Shown here: positions 49,917 to 59,008 of the stretch, one piece after another
Numbering within the stretch: the first letter of the stretch is position 1
Layout of the letters: each line of letters starts with the position of its first letter
NCBI RefSeq assembly: GCF_014698045.1
Contig: NZ_JACJSE010000025.1
Location: 31,987-95,986, forward strand
DNA: 64,000 bases
Origin: Aulosira sp. FACHB-615
Lineage (GTDB): Bacteria > Cyanobacteriota > Cyanobacteriia > Cyanobacteriales > Nostocaceae
Reading direction: 5' to 3'
Notes under the pieces: generated by a model
Databases searched by the model: none
Told to the model about the DNA's origin: nothing
What the model saw: the letters and a program-made list of their open reading frames with translations, nothing else
Translations under genes and position numbers: made by a program

Positions 49917-51083
49917 TTAAATTCTTGAACGCACAAATTTCTCTAATCTATCCAAGCCTTTTTCGATTGTGGCTAAATCGGTGGCGTAGGAAAGGCGAAT
50001 GTTATTATCTGCACCAAAAGCAATTCCGGGAATGACTGCAACTTGATGTTCTTCAATCAATGCGTCGCAAAATTCTAGAGATTTGAGTCCGGTTTTGCTG
50101 ATGTCGGGGAACAGATAAAAAGCGCCGTCTGGTTTGGGACAATATAAACCGGGAATGGCATTGATTCGCTCTAGCATGACTTGTCGCCGCTTGGTAAAAG
50201 CTTGCAACATTTCAGCTACACAGTCTTGAGATTCTTCTAAGGCTGCGATCGCACCATATTGAGCAAAGGTACACACATTAGATGTACTATGCCCTTGAAT
50301 GGAGTTGGCAGCTTTAATAATCTCTACTGGCCCGGCTAAGTAACCCAAGCGCCAACCTGTCATAGAATAAGCTTTGGCAAACCCATTACTAATAAAGGTG
50401 CGCTCAAAAATTTCTTGTCCCAGGGAACCAATGCTGATATGTTCTGCACCGTCGTAGAGAATTTTTTCGTAAATCTCATCGGAGACTACATAGATATCTG
50501 CATCAACTATTACCTGTGCCAAAGCTTTTATTTCCTCTGGCGTGTAAACCATCCCCGTCGGGTTGGAGGGGGAGTTGAGGACAAATAACTTGGTTTTGGG
50601 GGTGATGGCTTGGCGTAGTTGTTCCGGTGTAATTTTATAGCCTGTGGAAGCATCTGTGTTGACAATCACGGATACGCCACCTGCTAAAGTTACCATTTCG
50701 GGATAACTCAGCCAATAGGGAGCCGGAATAATCACCTCATCACCCGGATCGATGAGTGACAATATCAAATTGTACAAAGAATGTTTACCGCCATTGGTGA
50801 CGATGACATTTTCTGCTTTGTAATCTAAACCGTTATCAGATTTCAGCTTTTGGGCGATCGCTTCCCTTAACTTTGGTTCTCCAGGTGCTGGGCCATACTT
50901 GGTTTTACCTTCTGCCAAAGCTTTTGCTGCTGCGGCTTTAATATGTGCTGGGGTGTCAAAATCCGGTTCACCAGCACTAAAACTACAAACATCTATACCT
51001 TCTGCCTTCATCGCCTTAGCTTTAGCTGCGATCGCTAAGGTTAAAGAAGGTTTTACCTGACTTACTCTTGCTGCCAGTTTCAT
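49917..51083 (-). CDS. pyridoxal-phosphate aminotransferase, class I (aspartate type)
   Basis: A 388-residue fold type I aminotransferase. N-terminus MKLAARVSQVKPSLTLAIAA, PLP lysine in SNGFAKAYSMTGWRLGY, and phosphate-binding blocks (NGGKHSLYN, SPSNPTGMVY) are intact. It is of the prokaryotic Ib type; it may act on aspartate/glutamate or, as prephenate aminotransferase in cyanobacteria, on arogenate synthesis. The exact amino acid cannot be told. A single gene. Confidence 0.92.
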   Translation of the reverse strand: MKLAARVSQVKPSLTLAIAAKAKAMKAEGIDVCSFSAGEPDFDTPAHIKAAAAKALAEGKTKYGPAPGEPKLREAIAQKLKSDNGLDYKAENVIVTNGGKHSLYNLILSLIDPGDEVIIPAPYWLSYPEMVTLAGGVSVIVNTDASTGYKITPEQLRQAITPKTKLFVLNSPSNPTGMVYTPEEIKALAQVIVDADIYVVSDEIYEKILYDGAEHISIGSLGQEIFERTFISNGFAKAYSMTGWRLGYLAGPVEIIKAANSIQGHSTSNVCTFAQYGAIAALEESQDCVAEMLQAFTKRRQVMLERINAIPGLYCPKPDGAFYLFPDISKTGLKSLEFCDALIEEHQVAVIPGIAFGADNNIRLSYATDLATIEKGLDRLEKFVRSRI

Positions 51084-51290
51084 TCTTACTTATTCTTTGG
51101 CAAATCTCTCACTTATCTTAGGATATCCCAGAAACCCTACCAAGATTTGCCTTTTGGGTAATTCCTTTTCATCTTTATATTTTTTGTTCTACTTTACACC
51201 AGAATGTTCAATAATCTCTTAGGGATTTACAAATATCTGTCTCCCCTGTCTCCCTTGTCCTCCTTGTCCCCCCAGTCTCCCTTGATTCCC

Positions 51291-52076
51291 TTACTGAGAA
51301 GCTTGCTTGGCAAACACCATCAAATGCTGTTGGGGTAACAGGTTCTTAGTCTCGCGCCACACTAAACCAACAGCCTGCATTTCTTTCTGCACTTGTTTTT
51401 GCGTCATTTTATGCAGGGTTTTAATCATGATGAAGGGATTTTCACCCCGGTATTCTACCAATACGACTCTACCCCCTGGTTTCAGTGCTTTGACAATTCC
51501 TTGCATCACTTCGTAGGGATATGCAAATTCGTGGTAAGCATCTACCATTAAAGCCAAATCAATACTTTGTGCTGGCAAATTGGGATTATCAATGGTTGCT
51601 AAAATTGGTTCAACATTAGTAATTTTCTTCTTTTGTTTGCTATCTTGAATTATCTCTAGCATTTCTGGCTGAATATCTACCGCCAAAACTTTTCCTTGGG
51701 GTAATAAAGGTGCAATTAAAAAACTCAGATAACCTGTACCAGCACCAATATCGGCAACTACATCATTGGGTTTTAAATCCAAAGCACTAACTATTTTACT
51801 TGGCTGTTCTTCTAACTCACGGCTAGGACGTTCTAGCCAACCTGCACCTGTGTGTCCCATAACTTTAGCGATTTCTCGTCCCATATAAAATTTGCCAATT
51901 CCATCGGGACTATGATTAACTCTTTGTTCATAAATTTTGCTAGAGTCAACATTTGTAATTTCTGGTTGATTTGCACTCAGCCACCAAGCAATTACAGCAA
52001 TCAAAATAATTCCCGCAATCGATACAAAACTAAATTTACGGATTTGATTTGGCAATATCAGTTCCAATCTTTTCAT
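51291..52076 (-). CDS. membrane-anchored class I SAM-dependent methyltransferase
   Basis: About 261 residues from the ATG at 52076 (a TTG at 52088 is in frame). An N-terminal hydrophobic segment (about residues 16-34) anchors or exports the rest. The methyltransferase core begins VVADIGAGTGYLSFLIA, continues AVDIQPEML and ends with a PGGRVVLVEYR strand. Residues IGKFYMGREIAKVMGHTGAG before the core are shared with a predicted exported methyltransferase group. Substrate unknown. Confidence 0.85.
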   Translation of the reverse strand: MKRLELILPNQIRKFSFVSIAGIILIAVIAWWLSANQPEITNVDSSKIYEQRVNHSPDGIGKFYMGREIAKVMGHTGAGWLERPSRELEEQPSKIVSALDLKPNDVVADIGAGTGYLSFLIAPLLPQGKVLAVDIQPEMLEIIQDSKQKKKITNVEPILATIDNPNLPAQSIDLALMVDAYHEFAYPYEVMQGIVKALKPGGRVVLVEYRGENPFIMIKTLHKMTQKQVQKEMQAVGLVWRETKNLLPQQHLMVFAKQASQ

Positions 52077-52303
52077 AATATGATGCAAATCTTTGATGTA
52101 GTATCCAACTGATATTACTACATCCTAGTTTTTTGTAACAATTGCTAGTACAACTTTAGTGCAACAACATTATAAACATTTCTCCCTTGTCTACCGTGTC
52201 TACATTTTCTACCTTGTCTCTTTCATTCATTTATCAAACAGGACTACTATTGTTAGCCGTGCATAACATTTGGGTACTCTAGACAAATAAATCTCAAGGA
52301 GGC

Positions 52304-52624
52304 GTGACCATGAATCGCATAAAATATAATGCCACAGAACTATTTGCCAGAATTACTCTTGTTGTGCTGTTAATTTCGGTTGTAGGTGCTATTTTATTTG
52401 ATTGGTCAGATAATATCAAAAAAGCACTGATAGCATTTTGGATTGTGATGCCACCCTTATGGTTATGGTTTGAGTTTTGTTATTTATACGAACGAGGAAT
52501 TACGCCATTTGCTAAGGATTTTGAAAAGTATAAATATAGTCAGGAACTTTCCAAAAATCTCTGGTTAGCAATATCAGCAATTTTGTTATTTATCTATTTT
52601 GGTAAGTTACCAGGTTTTCAGTAG
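52304..52624 (+). CDS. small membrane protein, unknown
   Basis: 106 residues with three hydrophobic segments (about 14-32, 42-60 and 87-103). The loop YERGITPFAKDFEKYKYSQE is conserved-looking but not recognised. AGGAGG lies 7 bp before the ATG, a strong ribosome-binding site. It is a single gene 66 bp upstream of xisH. Confidence 0.55.
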   Translation: MTMNRIKYNATELFARITLVVLLISVVGAILFDWSDNIKKALIAFWIVMPPLWLWFEFCYLYERGITPFAKDFEKYKYSQELSKNLWLAISAILLFIYFGKLPGFQ

Positions 52625-52698
52625 TTAAATTTAGTTAAAATTTGGTAATAGACGATAAAATTAAGTAAACACTGCTATATTTTGAGGAATTGTCTGGA

Positions 52699-53115
52699 AT
52701 GCCTGCCAAAGATGCGTTTCATGAGCTTGTAAGAACAGCCCTTGAAAATGAGGGATGGACAATCACTCACGACCCGTATCATATTGATTTAGGATTTGTA
52801 GATTTTTATATTGATTTAGGTGCAGAACGGTTAATTGCTGCCACAAAAAATGGTGAGAAAATTGCCGTTGAAATCAAAACTTTCTTATCAGCCTCAACAA
52901 TCTCGGAATTTCATACTGCAATTGGACAATTTATTAACTATCGCATTGCTTTGGAGGAAGAGGAAGCAGATAGAAGATTATATTTGGCAGTTCCAATAGA
53001 TATTTACAGGCGGTTTTTCAAATATTCATTTATTCAAACCGTTATTCGCCGTAACCAAATTCCGTTGTTAGTATATAACATCGAAAAGCAGGAGATTGCC
53101 CAATGGATAAATTAA
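52699..53115 (+). CDS. xisH: XisH family protein
   Basis: 138 residues of the XisH family, first found with XisF and XisI as control factors for excision of the fdxN element in Anabaena. MPAKDAFHELVRTALENEG at the start, the nuclease-fold-like FVDFYIDLGAERLIAA, then VEIKTFLSASTISEFHTAIG, with the PD-(D/E)xK-like residues. The frame extends to a TTG at 52690, but the ATG follows a GAGG site. XisI overlaps by 13 bp. No fdxN element or xisF is nearby; such orphan pairs are common in cyanobacteria. Confidence 0.93.
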   Translation: MPAKDAFHELVRTALENEGWTITHDPYHIDLGFVDFYIDLGAERLIAATKNGEKIAVEIKTFLSASTISEFHTAIGQFINYRIALEEEEADRRLYLAVPIDIYRRFFKYSFIQTVIRRNQIPLLVYNIEKQEIAQWIN

Positions 53116-53441
53116 ATTTGTATCGTCAACTAATTCAGGAATTGTTAATAGAACGAGCAAAATTGCGTTCTCCAAGTGACCCAATCAAAAGTCAAACAAT
53201 TTTTGATCGGGATGGTGATCACTATCAACTTGTCAATTTAGGCTGGAAAAATAGCAGTACCCGCATTTATGGTTGTGTGCTGCACGTTGATATTATAGAT
53301 GGAAAAATTTGGGTTCAACATGATGGAACTGAAGATGCAATTGCAGATCAGTTAGTGGCGAAGGGAGTACCAAAGCAAGATATTGTGTTGGCTTATCACG
53401 CGCCTTATGTGCGGAAGTACACAGATTTTGCTGTGGGTTAA
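53103..53441 (+). CDS. xisI: XisI family protein
   Basis: 112 residues, matching XisI: DHYQLVNLGW, RIYGCVLHVDIIDGKIW and HDGTEDAIADQLVAKGVP blocks. It overlaps xisH by 13 bp in the standard xisH-xisI order. XisI controls excisase activity in Anabaena; the pair elsewhere may be a mobile control or defence module. The gene ends before metK, which is convergent. Confidence 0.94.
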   Translation: MDKLNLYRQLIQELLIERAKLRSPSDPIKSQTIFDRDGDHYQLVNLGWKNSSTRIYGCVLHVDIIDGKIWVQHDGTEDAIADQLVAKGVPKQDIVLAYHAPYVRKYTDFAVG

Positions 53442-53570
53442 TGCACATACAGCGTCTTTTGCTTTAGTGCAGTACAGATAGAGGCTAGAGGCTAGGATGC
53501 TCAAGGCTAGAAGAATGTACCTCATTGGAATGAACAATGTTGTAATTGAGTTATAAAAAATTATTTCATC

Positions 53571-54755
53571 TCAAAATACACCGACTTTATCTGTTTTTTC
53601 CCAGGGTAAATCTATATCCATTCTTCCTACATGGCCATAAACTGCGAGTTGGCGATAAAAACCGTCTTGATGAATTGTGGGTAAATGTCTTAAATTAAAT
53701 TGTTTAATAATTCCTGCCAGACGGAAATCAAAATACTTTTCTAATAAGTTAGTAATTTCTTCGTCTGATATTTTACCTGTACCAAATGTCTCTACTTGAA
53801 TACTCACGGGACGAGACAAACCAATGGAATAACTGAGTTGCACTTCACATTCGTCAGCAAGTTTGGCGGCGACTATATTTTTGGCAGCATAACGGGCAAT
53901 GTAAGCGCCGATTCTATCAATTCTAATGGGGTCTTTGCCACTCAAGGCTGAACCGCTATGTTTAGAATATTCGCCGTAGGTATCGATCGCATTTTTTCTC
54001 CCAGTTAACCCTGAATGTACTGCTGGCCCGCCTTTAATAAATGCGCCATCGGGATTAATAAATATTCTGGTTTTGGCATCGGGGCGAATTTCTTCATTCT
54101 CAAATACAGGATTAATCACTGTTTCCCGAATATCATCTTGTAATTGTTGGTAATCTGGTTTGCCTGCTTTATTTTGACTGGCAATGACGGTAATACTATG
54201 GATTCGATAAGGACGGCGATCGCGGTATTCTACTCCTACTTGGGTTTTACCATCAGGTGTTAGATATGGCAAAATATTTTTGTGTCGGACTTCGCTTAAT
54301 TGTCTGGCTAATTTATGCGCTAACCAAATCGGCAAGGGCATGAGAGTATAGGTTTGATTACAGGCAAAGCCAAATACTGTTACTTGATTGGTAACGGTAA
54401 TTTTTTCTATCTCTTCATCAGATAAATTATGTTCATCAAATAAGTGAGTTTGACTGGCGGGTAATTCTCGCAAGCTGGTCAAAATACTACAAGTTTTACT
54501 GTTAAATTCTTTTTGTTCGTAACCAATTTGTTCGATTACTTGTCTGGCAATATTGGTAAAGTCTACGTTGGTGTTGGGTTCAAATCGGGCAGCAATAAAT
54601 AATATGCCTGTGGATGCAGCACATTCGGTAATGACTCTGGCGTAGGGGTCTTGTTGTAAGAATCTGTCTACTATGGCATCGCTGATTTGATCGCACAATT
54701 TATCAGGATGTCCTTCGGTGACTGATTCTGATGTGAACATGAAGTCTTTTTTCAT
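53571..54755 (-). CDS. metK: S-adenosylmethionine synthetase, divergent paralogue
   Basis: A 394-residue methionine adenosyltransferase. ESVTEGHPDKLCDQISDAIV is intact, and so is the fold. However the ATP/phosphate loops differ from the usual GGPxGDAGLTGRK and HGGGAFSGKDPxKVDRSGAY: here they are GGPAVHSGLTGRKNAIDTYG and HSGSALSGKDPIRIDRIGAY. That, and the shorter length than typical cyanobacterial MetK (about 415-420 as I recall), points to a second, specialised enzyme. It lies 78 bp behind the P-type ATPase gene on the same strand, with an AACGAACCGCAGAGACGCAG repeat between them, so co-transcription is possible. No SAM riboswitch is visible. Confidence 0.85.
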   Translation of the reverse strand: MKKDFMFTSESVTEGHPDKLCDQISDAIVDRFLQQDPYARVITECAASTGILFIAARFEPNTNVDFTNIARQVIEQIGYEQKEFNSKTCSILTSLRELPASQTHLFDEHNLSDEEIEKITVTNQVTVFGFACNQTYTLMPLPIWLAHKLARQLSEVRHKNILPYLTPDGKTQVGVEYRDRRPYRIHSITVIASQNKAGKPDYQQLQDDIRETVINPVFENEEIRPDAKTRIFINPDGAFIKGGPAVHSGLTGRKNAIDTYGEYSKHSGSALSGKDPIRIDRIGAYIARYAAKNIVAAKLADECEVQLSYSIGLSRPVSIQVETFGTGKISDEEITNLLEKYFDFRLAGIIKQFNLRHLPTIHQDGFYRQLAVYGHVGRMDIDLPWEKTDKVGVF

Positions 54756-54833
54756 AAGATTTAGTGTCTTGGCGCGACATTTTTTTTAACGAACCGCAGA
54801 GACGCAGAGGACGCAGAGAGAAGAAGGTGTAAT

Positions 54834-57800
54834 TTAACTTTGTTGTGTTTTTTCTGGAGGTAGTAAGGGTAAAGCACTATTAAGATTTGGCTGAATATTC
54901 TTTGTTGATTCACTTAACAATAGAGGCCACAATGCACTACCAATAATGACGGCAGTATCGACAAAGTTAATTGGAGTAATCTTTAAAAGATTCCGCAATG
55001 GTGGCAGGGCGATCGCTAAAATTTGAATAGCAAAGGAACCGATAAGGGCAGCATTTAAATAGCCATTTCGTGGGAGTTTTTCTTTACTAAATAGGCTGTG
55101 GTGTTCAGAACGACAGCTAAATGTATGCAGCAATTGGCTTGAGGTTAGGGTGAAAAAGGCAATGGTACTGGCTTGGGGGCTAAAACCATATCTGCGAATG
55201 GCGTAGGCGTAAGCGAGTAAGGTACTCACAGATAAACCAGCAGACTCAAAGACAATTCGCCCAAAATCGGATTTTTTAATGATTGGTTCGTCGGGGTTGC
55301 GGGGTGGCTGACTCAAAACGTCTGGTTCTGGGGCTTCCATTGCTAAGGATAAGCCGGGGAAGATGTCGGTTACTAAGTTTAGCCAGAGTAGTTGAATTGC
55401 ATTTAAGGGTTCGCCAATACCTGCGGCGGTGGCTACTGTCATTACCATGATTTCGCTGAGGTTGGTGGCGAGGAGGAAATGTACAGATTTGCGGATGTTG
55501 TTATATATTGTACGTCCGCGACTGACGGCGACAATCATGGTTTCGAGTCGGTCGTCTTCTAAAACAATATCTGCAACTTCTCTGGCGACATCTGTACCGC
55601 CTTTACCCATAGCTACACCAACTTGGGCGGCTTTTAAGGCGGGTGCGTCGTTAATTCCATCCCCTGTCATGGCGACGACTTTCCCGGCGGCTTGCAAGGC
55701 TTGGACTATTTGCAGTTTATTGCTGGGACTGATGCGGGCGAAGACATCTACTTTGTCGCTGAGGGCGGTTAAGGCTTCGGGTGTGAGGTTATTTAGGTTG
55801 CTGGAGTCGAGAATTTCTAATTGTTGTTCTTGACTTAATTCTAATTCTTTGGCGATCGCATAAGCTGTGGGGCTTTGGTCGCCGGTAATCATCACGGTAG
55901 CAATTCCGGCTTGATGGAAGTCGTGAATTAGTTCTTTTGCACCTTTCCTAATGGGGTCGGCCATTCCGACCAAACCTAACCAAATTAAGTCTGTTTCATG
56001 GTTATTGTTGGTTGATGACTGGTTAATCTGGTTATAGGCTATCCCTAAAACGCGTAATGCTTTCCCGGCCATGCGATCATTTTCTATAGCGATCGCTCTT
56101 TTATCTGCTGGGGTTAATTCTACTATTTCCCCATGTTTTACCCATGTTTGGCAAAGTTCCACCACTTCGGCGGGGCTACCTTTGACGGCGACAAATTTAT
56201 TACCATCATCAGTCTCGTGAATTGTACTCATCAGGTTGCGATTTTCTGACCGCAAGTTGGTTTGCACTAAGGGATATTTTTGTTTGAGGTCAATAATATC
56301 TACCCCAGAACTAATACCCATGTAAATCAGGGCGTTTTCTGTAGCGGAACCGATGACTTCATACTGACCATTTCCCGCGCGGCTGACTTGGCTTTCGTTG
56401 CAAAGAACTGAGACATGAATTAGTTTTAATAGTTCATCATTACTGTAGGGGTTGATGGTTTTTTCTCCGGTGATAAATTCCCCGTCCGTAACTTTAATGT
56501 TGTGGGTATTGCTTTGAATTTCGACAACTGACATTTTGTTTTCTGTCAATGTGCCGGTTTTATCCATACAAATTGTTTGAACTGAACCCAAAGCTTCAAC
56601 TGCACTCAGGCTACGTACAAGGACGCGGTTGCGGCGCATATCACGAATACCAAGGGCGAGGGTGGTAGTCGCCACGGTGGGTAAGCCTTCGGGAACCGCC
56701 GCCACAGCTAAAGATATGGATGATTTCAACATCTGTACTAAGCCATATCCCCGCCACACGCCCAAACCAAAGACGACACCGCAAATACCCATACTGATTA
56801 ATACCAACTGGCTACCTACTTGGTCTAGTTGTTTGGCGAGGGGTGTTTCCATTGCGGTGGCTTCGCCTACAAGTTGCTGAATATGTCCCATTTCGGTATT
56901 CTGTCCCGTGGCGACAACCACCGCCAGTCCTTGACCACCTGTAACAAAAGTGCCTTTATAGGCCATGTTCAAGCGATCGCCTAATGGGATATCCTCACCT
57001 ATAAGTAAATCATCTGTTTTCGTTACAGGCAGACTTTCACCTGTTAAGGCAGATTCATCAATACTCAGATTATCTGCGGCAATTAATCGCGCATCTGCGG
57101 CTATATAACTGCCCGGTTTAAGGGTTAAAACATCCCCTAAAACAACATTTTCTGTAGGGATTTCTTGCGGTTTACCGTCTCTAATTACCCATGTTGATGG
57201 TTGGTCTCGATTTTTTAGGGAATGAATGATTTTTTCTGATTGACTTTCGGTGGTGTAACCAATAGCAGCATTGAGAATTACTACACCTAAAATTACCGCC
57301 GCGTCAATCACTCCACCCGTGAATATTGATACCCCCGCCGCCACACCGAGTAATGCCACCGGTAGAGATTGAAATTGCTCAACAATAATGCTTAAATCAG
57401 AGCGAGTTTCTGTTTGCGCCAGGACATTAGCACCATATTTATGCAGATTGGCACTGGCTAATTCACTGGATAATCCCCATGTAGGTGAGGTATTTAATTT
57501 GTGAACAACTTTATCTGACGGGATTAAATACCAGTCTGCTTGGTTTTGTTTTTGAAGATTATTAACAGTTGATTTGTGAGTTTTTAAGTTTTTCTCTTTT
57601 TTCTTATTGGGAATTAACTTACTCTTTCCTGGATAAGTTAATAAAACACTTTCGATAATAATTGCTATATCTTTATAGCTTTTTTCTTGAGGAAAATAGA
57701 CTAAAACTTTGCTAGTTAAAGGATTAGCATTCACAAACTTGATTTCTGGATAATTTAACAGCGATCGCTCCAGATAATCTTTGAGTTCTGCCGAATTGTA

Positions 57801-57878
57801 AAGTTCTTCTACTTTATATCTAGCTCTGCCTTTGACTTTGGTATGTACTGCTTGAATCACTGCAATTTTTGCCCCCAT
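54834..57878 (-). CDS. P-type cation-transporting ATPase (P2 type)
   Basis: A 1014-residue membrane pump. It has an N-terminal metal-binding-like domain (about 8-85, VHTKVKGRARYKVEELYN, HMA_2 type), the actuator TGES motif in DESALTGESLPVT, phosphorylation site CMDKTGTLTENK, hinge AMTGDGINDAPALKAA, and ten membrane segments. The M4 PEGL motif (AAVPEGLPTV) and the rest match P2A Ca2+-ATPase-like pumps; the ion is unknown. Such N-terminally extended ATPases are common in cyanobacteria. metK follows 78 bp downstream. Confidence 0.92.
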   Translation of the reverse strand: MGAKIAVIQAVHTKVKGRARYKVEELYNSAELKDYLERSLLNYPEIKFVNANPLTSKVLVYFPQEKSYKDIAIIIESVLLTYPGKSKLIPNKKKEKNLKTHKSTVNNLQKQNQADWYLIPSDKVVHKLNTSPTWGLSSELASANLHKYGANVLAQTETRSDLSIIVEQFQSLPVALLGVAAGVSIFTGGVIDAAVILGVVILNAAIGYTTESQSEKIIHSLKNRDQPSTWVIRDGKPQEIPTENVVLGDVLTLKPGSYIAADARLIAADNLSIDESALTGESLPVTKTDDLLIGEDIPLGDRLNMAYKGTFVTGGQGLAVVVATGQNTEMGHIQQLVGEATAMETPLAKQLDQVGSQLVLISMGICGVVFGLGVWRGYGLVQMLKSSISLAVAAVPEGLPTVATTTLALGIRDMRRNRVLVRSLSAVEALGSVQTICMDKTGTLTENKMSVVEIQSNTHNIKVTDGEFITGEKTINPYSNDELLKLIHVSVLCNESQVSRAGNGQYEVIGSATENALIYMGISSGVDIIDLKQKYPLVQTNLRSENRNLMSTIHETDDGNKFVAVKGSPAEVVELCQTWVKHGEIVELTPADKRAIAIENDRMAGKALRVLGIAYNQINQSSTNNNHETDLIWLGLVGMADPIRKGAKELIHDFHQAGIATVMITGDQSPTAYAIAKELELSQEQQLEILDSSNLNNLTPEALTALSDKVDVFARISPSNKLQIVQALQAAGKVVAMTGDGINDAPALKAAQVGVAMGKGGTDVAREVADIVLEDDRLETMIVAVSRGRTIYNNIRKSVHFLLATNLSEIMVMTVATAAGIGEPLNAIQLLWLNLVTDIFPGLSLAMEAPEPDVLSQPPRNPDEPIIKKSDFGRIVFESAGLSVSTLLAYAYAIRRYGFSPQASTIAFFTLTSSQLLHTFSCRSEHHSLFSKEKLPRNGYLNAALIGSFAIQILAIALPPLRNLLKITPINFVDTAVIIGSALWPLLLSESTKNIQPNLNSALPLLPPEKTQQS

Positions 57879-58070
57879 GCTTGCTCTTGCAAAACTGCAA
57901 TTTTGATATATATCTCTATTAGCAAAATTATAGGATATGTGACTGTATTTCTGTTAATAGAAATGTTAAGCCTTTCAATGCCCATAACTTAATGAAGTAG
58001 GCAAAATAGATTAATTTTTATTTATGTTGATTGATTTTGATTTCTCAGCATCGTTAAGTTTTATGAAACT

Positions 58071-58166
58071 ATAGGAATCCGGTTTGATTTCTGAATTTAT
58101 TTGTTTAGGTAGGGAATAGGGAATGGGGAGTCGGGAGTAGGAAAGAAGCCTGATCTGAGTGTACTA
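58071..58166. repeat. dispersed repeat R3 (inverted copy of R1)
   Basis: ATAGGAATCCGGTTTGATTT, then GGGAATAGGGAATGGGGAGT and CCTGATCTGAGTGTACT, the reverse complement of parts of 2911-3036 at lower identity. Confidence 0.6.
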
Positions 58167-58299
58167 TTAACCGTAAATCAGCCGCACCGTTAGTTATTTT
58201 ATAAACATCGGCATTAAAATCTGAGACTATATTTAACAAATCTTTAGCGATCGCTGATTGACCATCAACTAAGACTGCTATAAAAGCGTAGTCAAACTC
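58165..58299 (-). pseudogene. short coding remnant, unknown
   Basis: On the minus strand an open stretch reads about DYAFIAVLVDGQSAIAKDLL, then NIVSDFNADVYKITNGAADL, about 42 codons. It is preceded by a TGA and runs into repeat R3 at its end. It looks like the tail of a lost gene; the family was not recognised. Confidence 0.4.
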
Positions 58300-58380
58300 T
58301 CAACTGTTTCCATCATCCGAAAGTCACAGAGAAAATTTTAAATTTATATCTCAAGTATTAATTATATTTGCACAATTCAG

Positions 58381-58409
58381 ATTCCCGACTTATTAGATAA
58401 GTCGGGAAT
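58381..58409. repeat. 29-bp palindrome
   Basis: Perfect 12-bp stem ATTCCCGACTTA / TAAGTCGGGAAT with a 5-nt loop. The GACTTxxT core resembles the 33-bp palindromes at 6111 and 20251, suggesting one family. Confidence 0.65.
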
Positions 58410-58555
58410 ATATTAGTATATACAGCAAAATTATGTCTTTAGACTCAAGCTATAAATTAAGGTAAATGTTAGGAATAAAAAATAGATTGCGCCAGAATTT
58501 AATATTGGCTGTAATCAGAAAAATATCCCAACAGTTAATAGAAACATCTAAGGTT

Positions 58556-59008
58556 ATGACAATTTCCACAAACAGCGATCGCCAAATTCAACAACTGCAA
58601 GAATTAATCCAAAATATTGACTCTGGAATGTTGACCACAGTCAATGATGATGGTAGCTTGCACAGTTGTCCTATGTACTCAATCAAAGAAATAGATTTAG
58701 AAGGAAGAATCTGGTTTTTTACTAGTTCCAACTCCCATAGAGTCAGTGAAATTGAACATAATCAGCAGGTAAATGTGAGTTTTTCTTCCTGTGAACAGCA
58801 GCTTTACGTTTCCATTTCTGGTACAGCACAACTCCTCAAAGACCGCCAAAAAATGGCAGAATTATGGAAACCAGAATTAGAAACTTGGTTTTCTCAAGGC
58901 TTAGATCAGCCAGATTTAGCATTACTCCAAGTCAATATTAAACAAGCCGATTATTGGGATAGTAGTTCAAGTTATCATCCCCAAACCATCAATTTTTCTT
59001 CCCTATAG
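58556..59008 (+). CDS. pyridoxamine 5'-phosphate oxidase-like flavin-binding protein
   Basis: About 150 residues of the PPOX-like split-barrel fold, close to general stress protein 26-like proteins. Typical blocks: SGMLTTVNDDGSLHSCPMYS, WFFTSSNSHRVSEIEHN, VNVSFSSCEQQLYVSISGTA, then a C-terminal ALLQVNIKQADYWD. They bind FMN, F420 or heme-like cofactors. The frame continues upstream to 58466, but those 30 codons do not resemble the family; the ATG at 58556 gives the family start. Confidence 0.85.
   Translation: MTISTNSDRQIQQLQELIQNIDSGMLTTVNDDGSLHSCPMYSIKEIDLEGRIWFFTSSNSHRVSEIEHNQQVNVSFSSCEQQLYVSISGTAQLLKDRQKMAELWKPELETWFSQGLDQPDLALLQVNIKQADYWDSSSSYHPQTINFSSL

Noticed and set aside
54756..54833. 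Possible SAM riboswitch before metK
   Set aside because: Only 78 bp separate the genes and they are filled by a dispersed repeat; no riboswitch-like folding seen.
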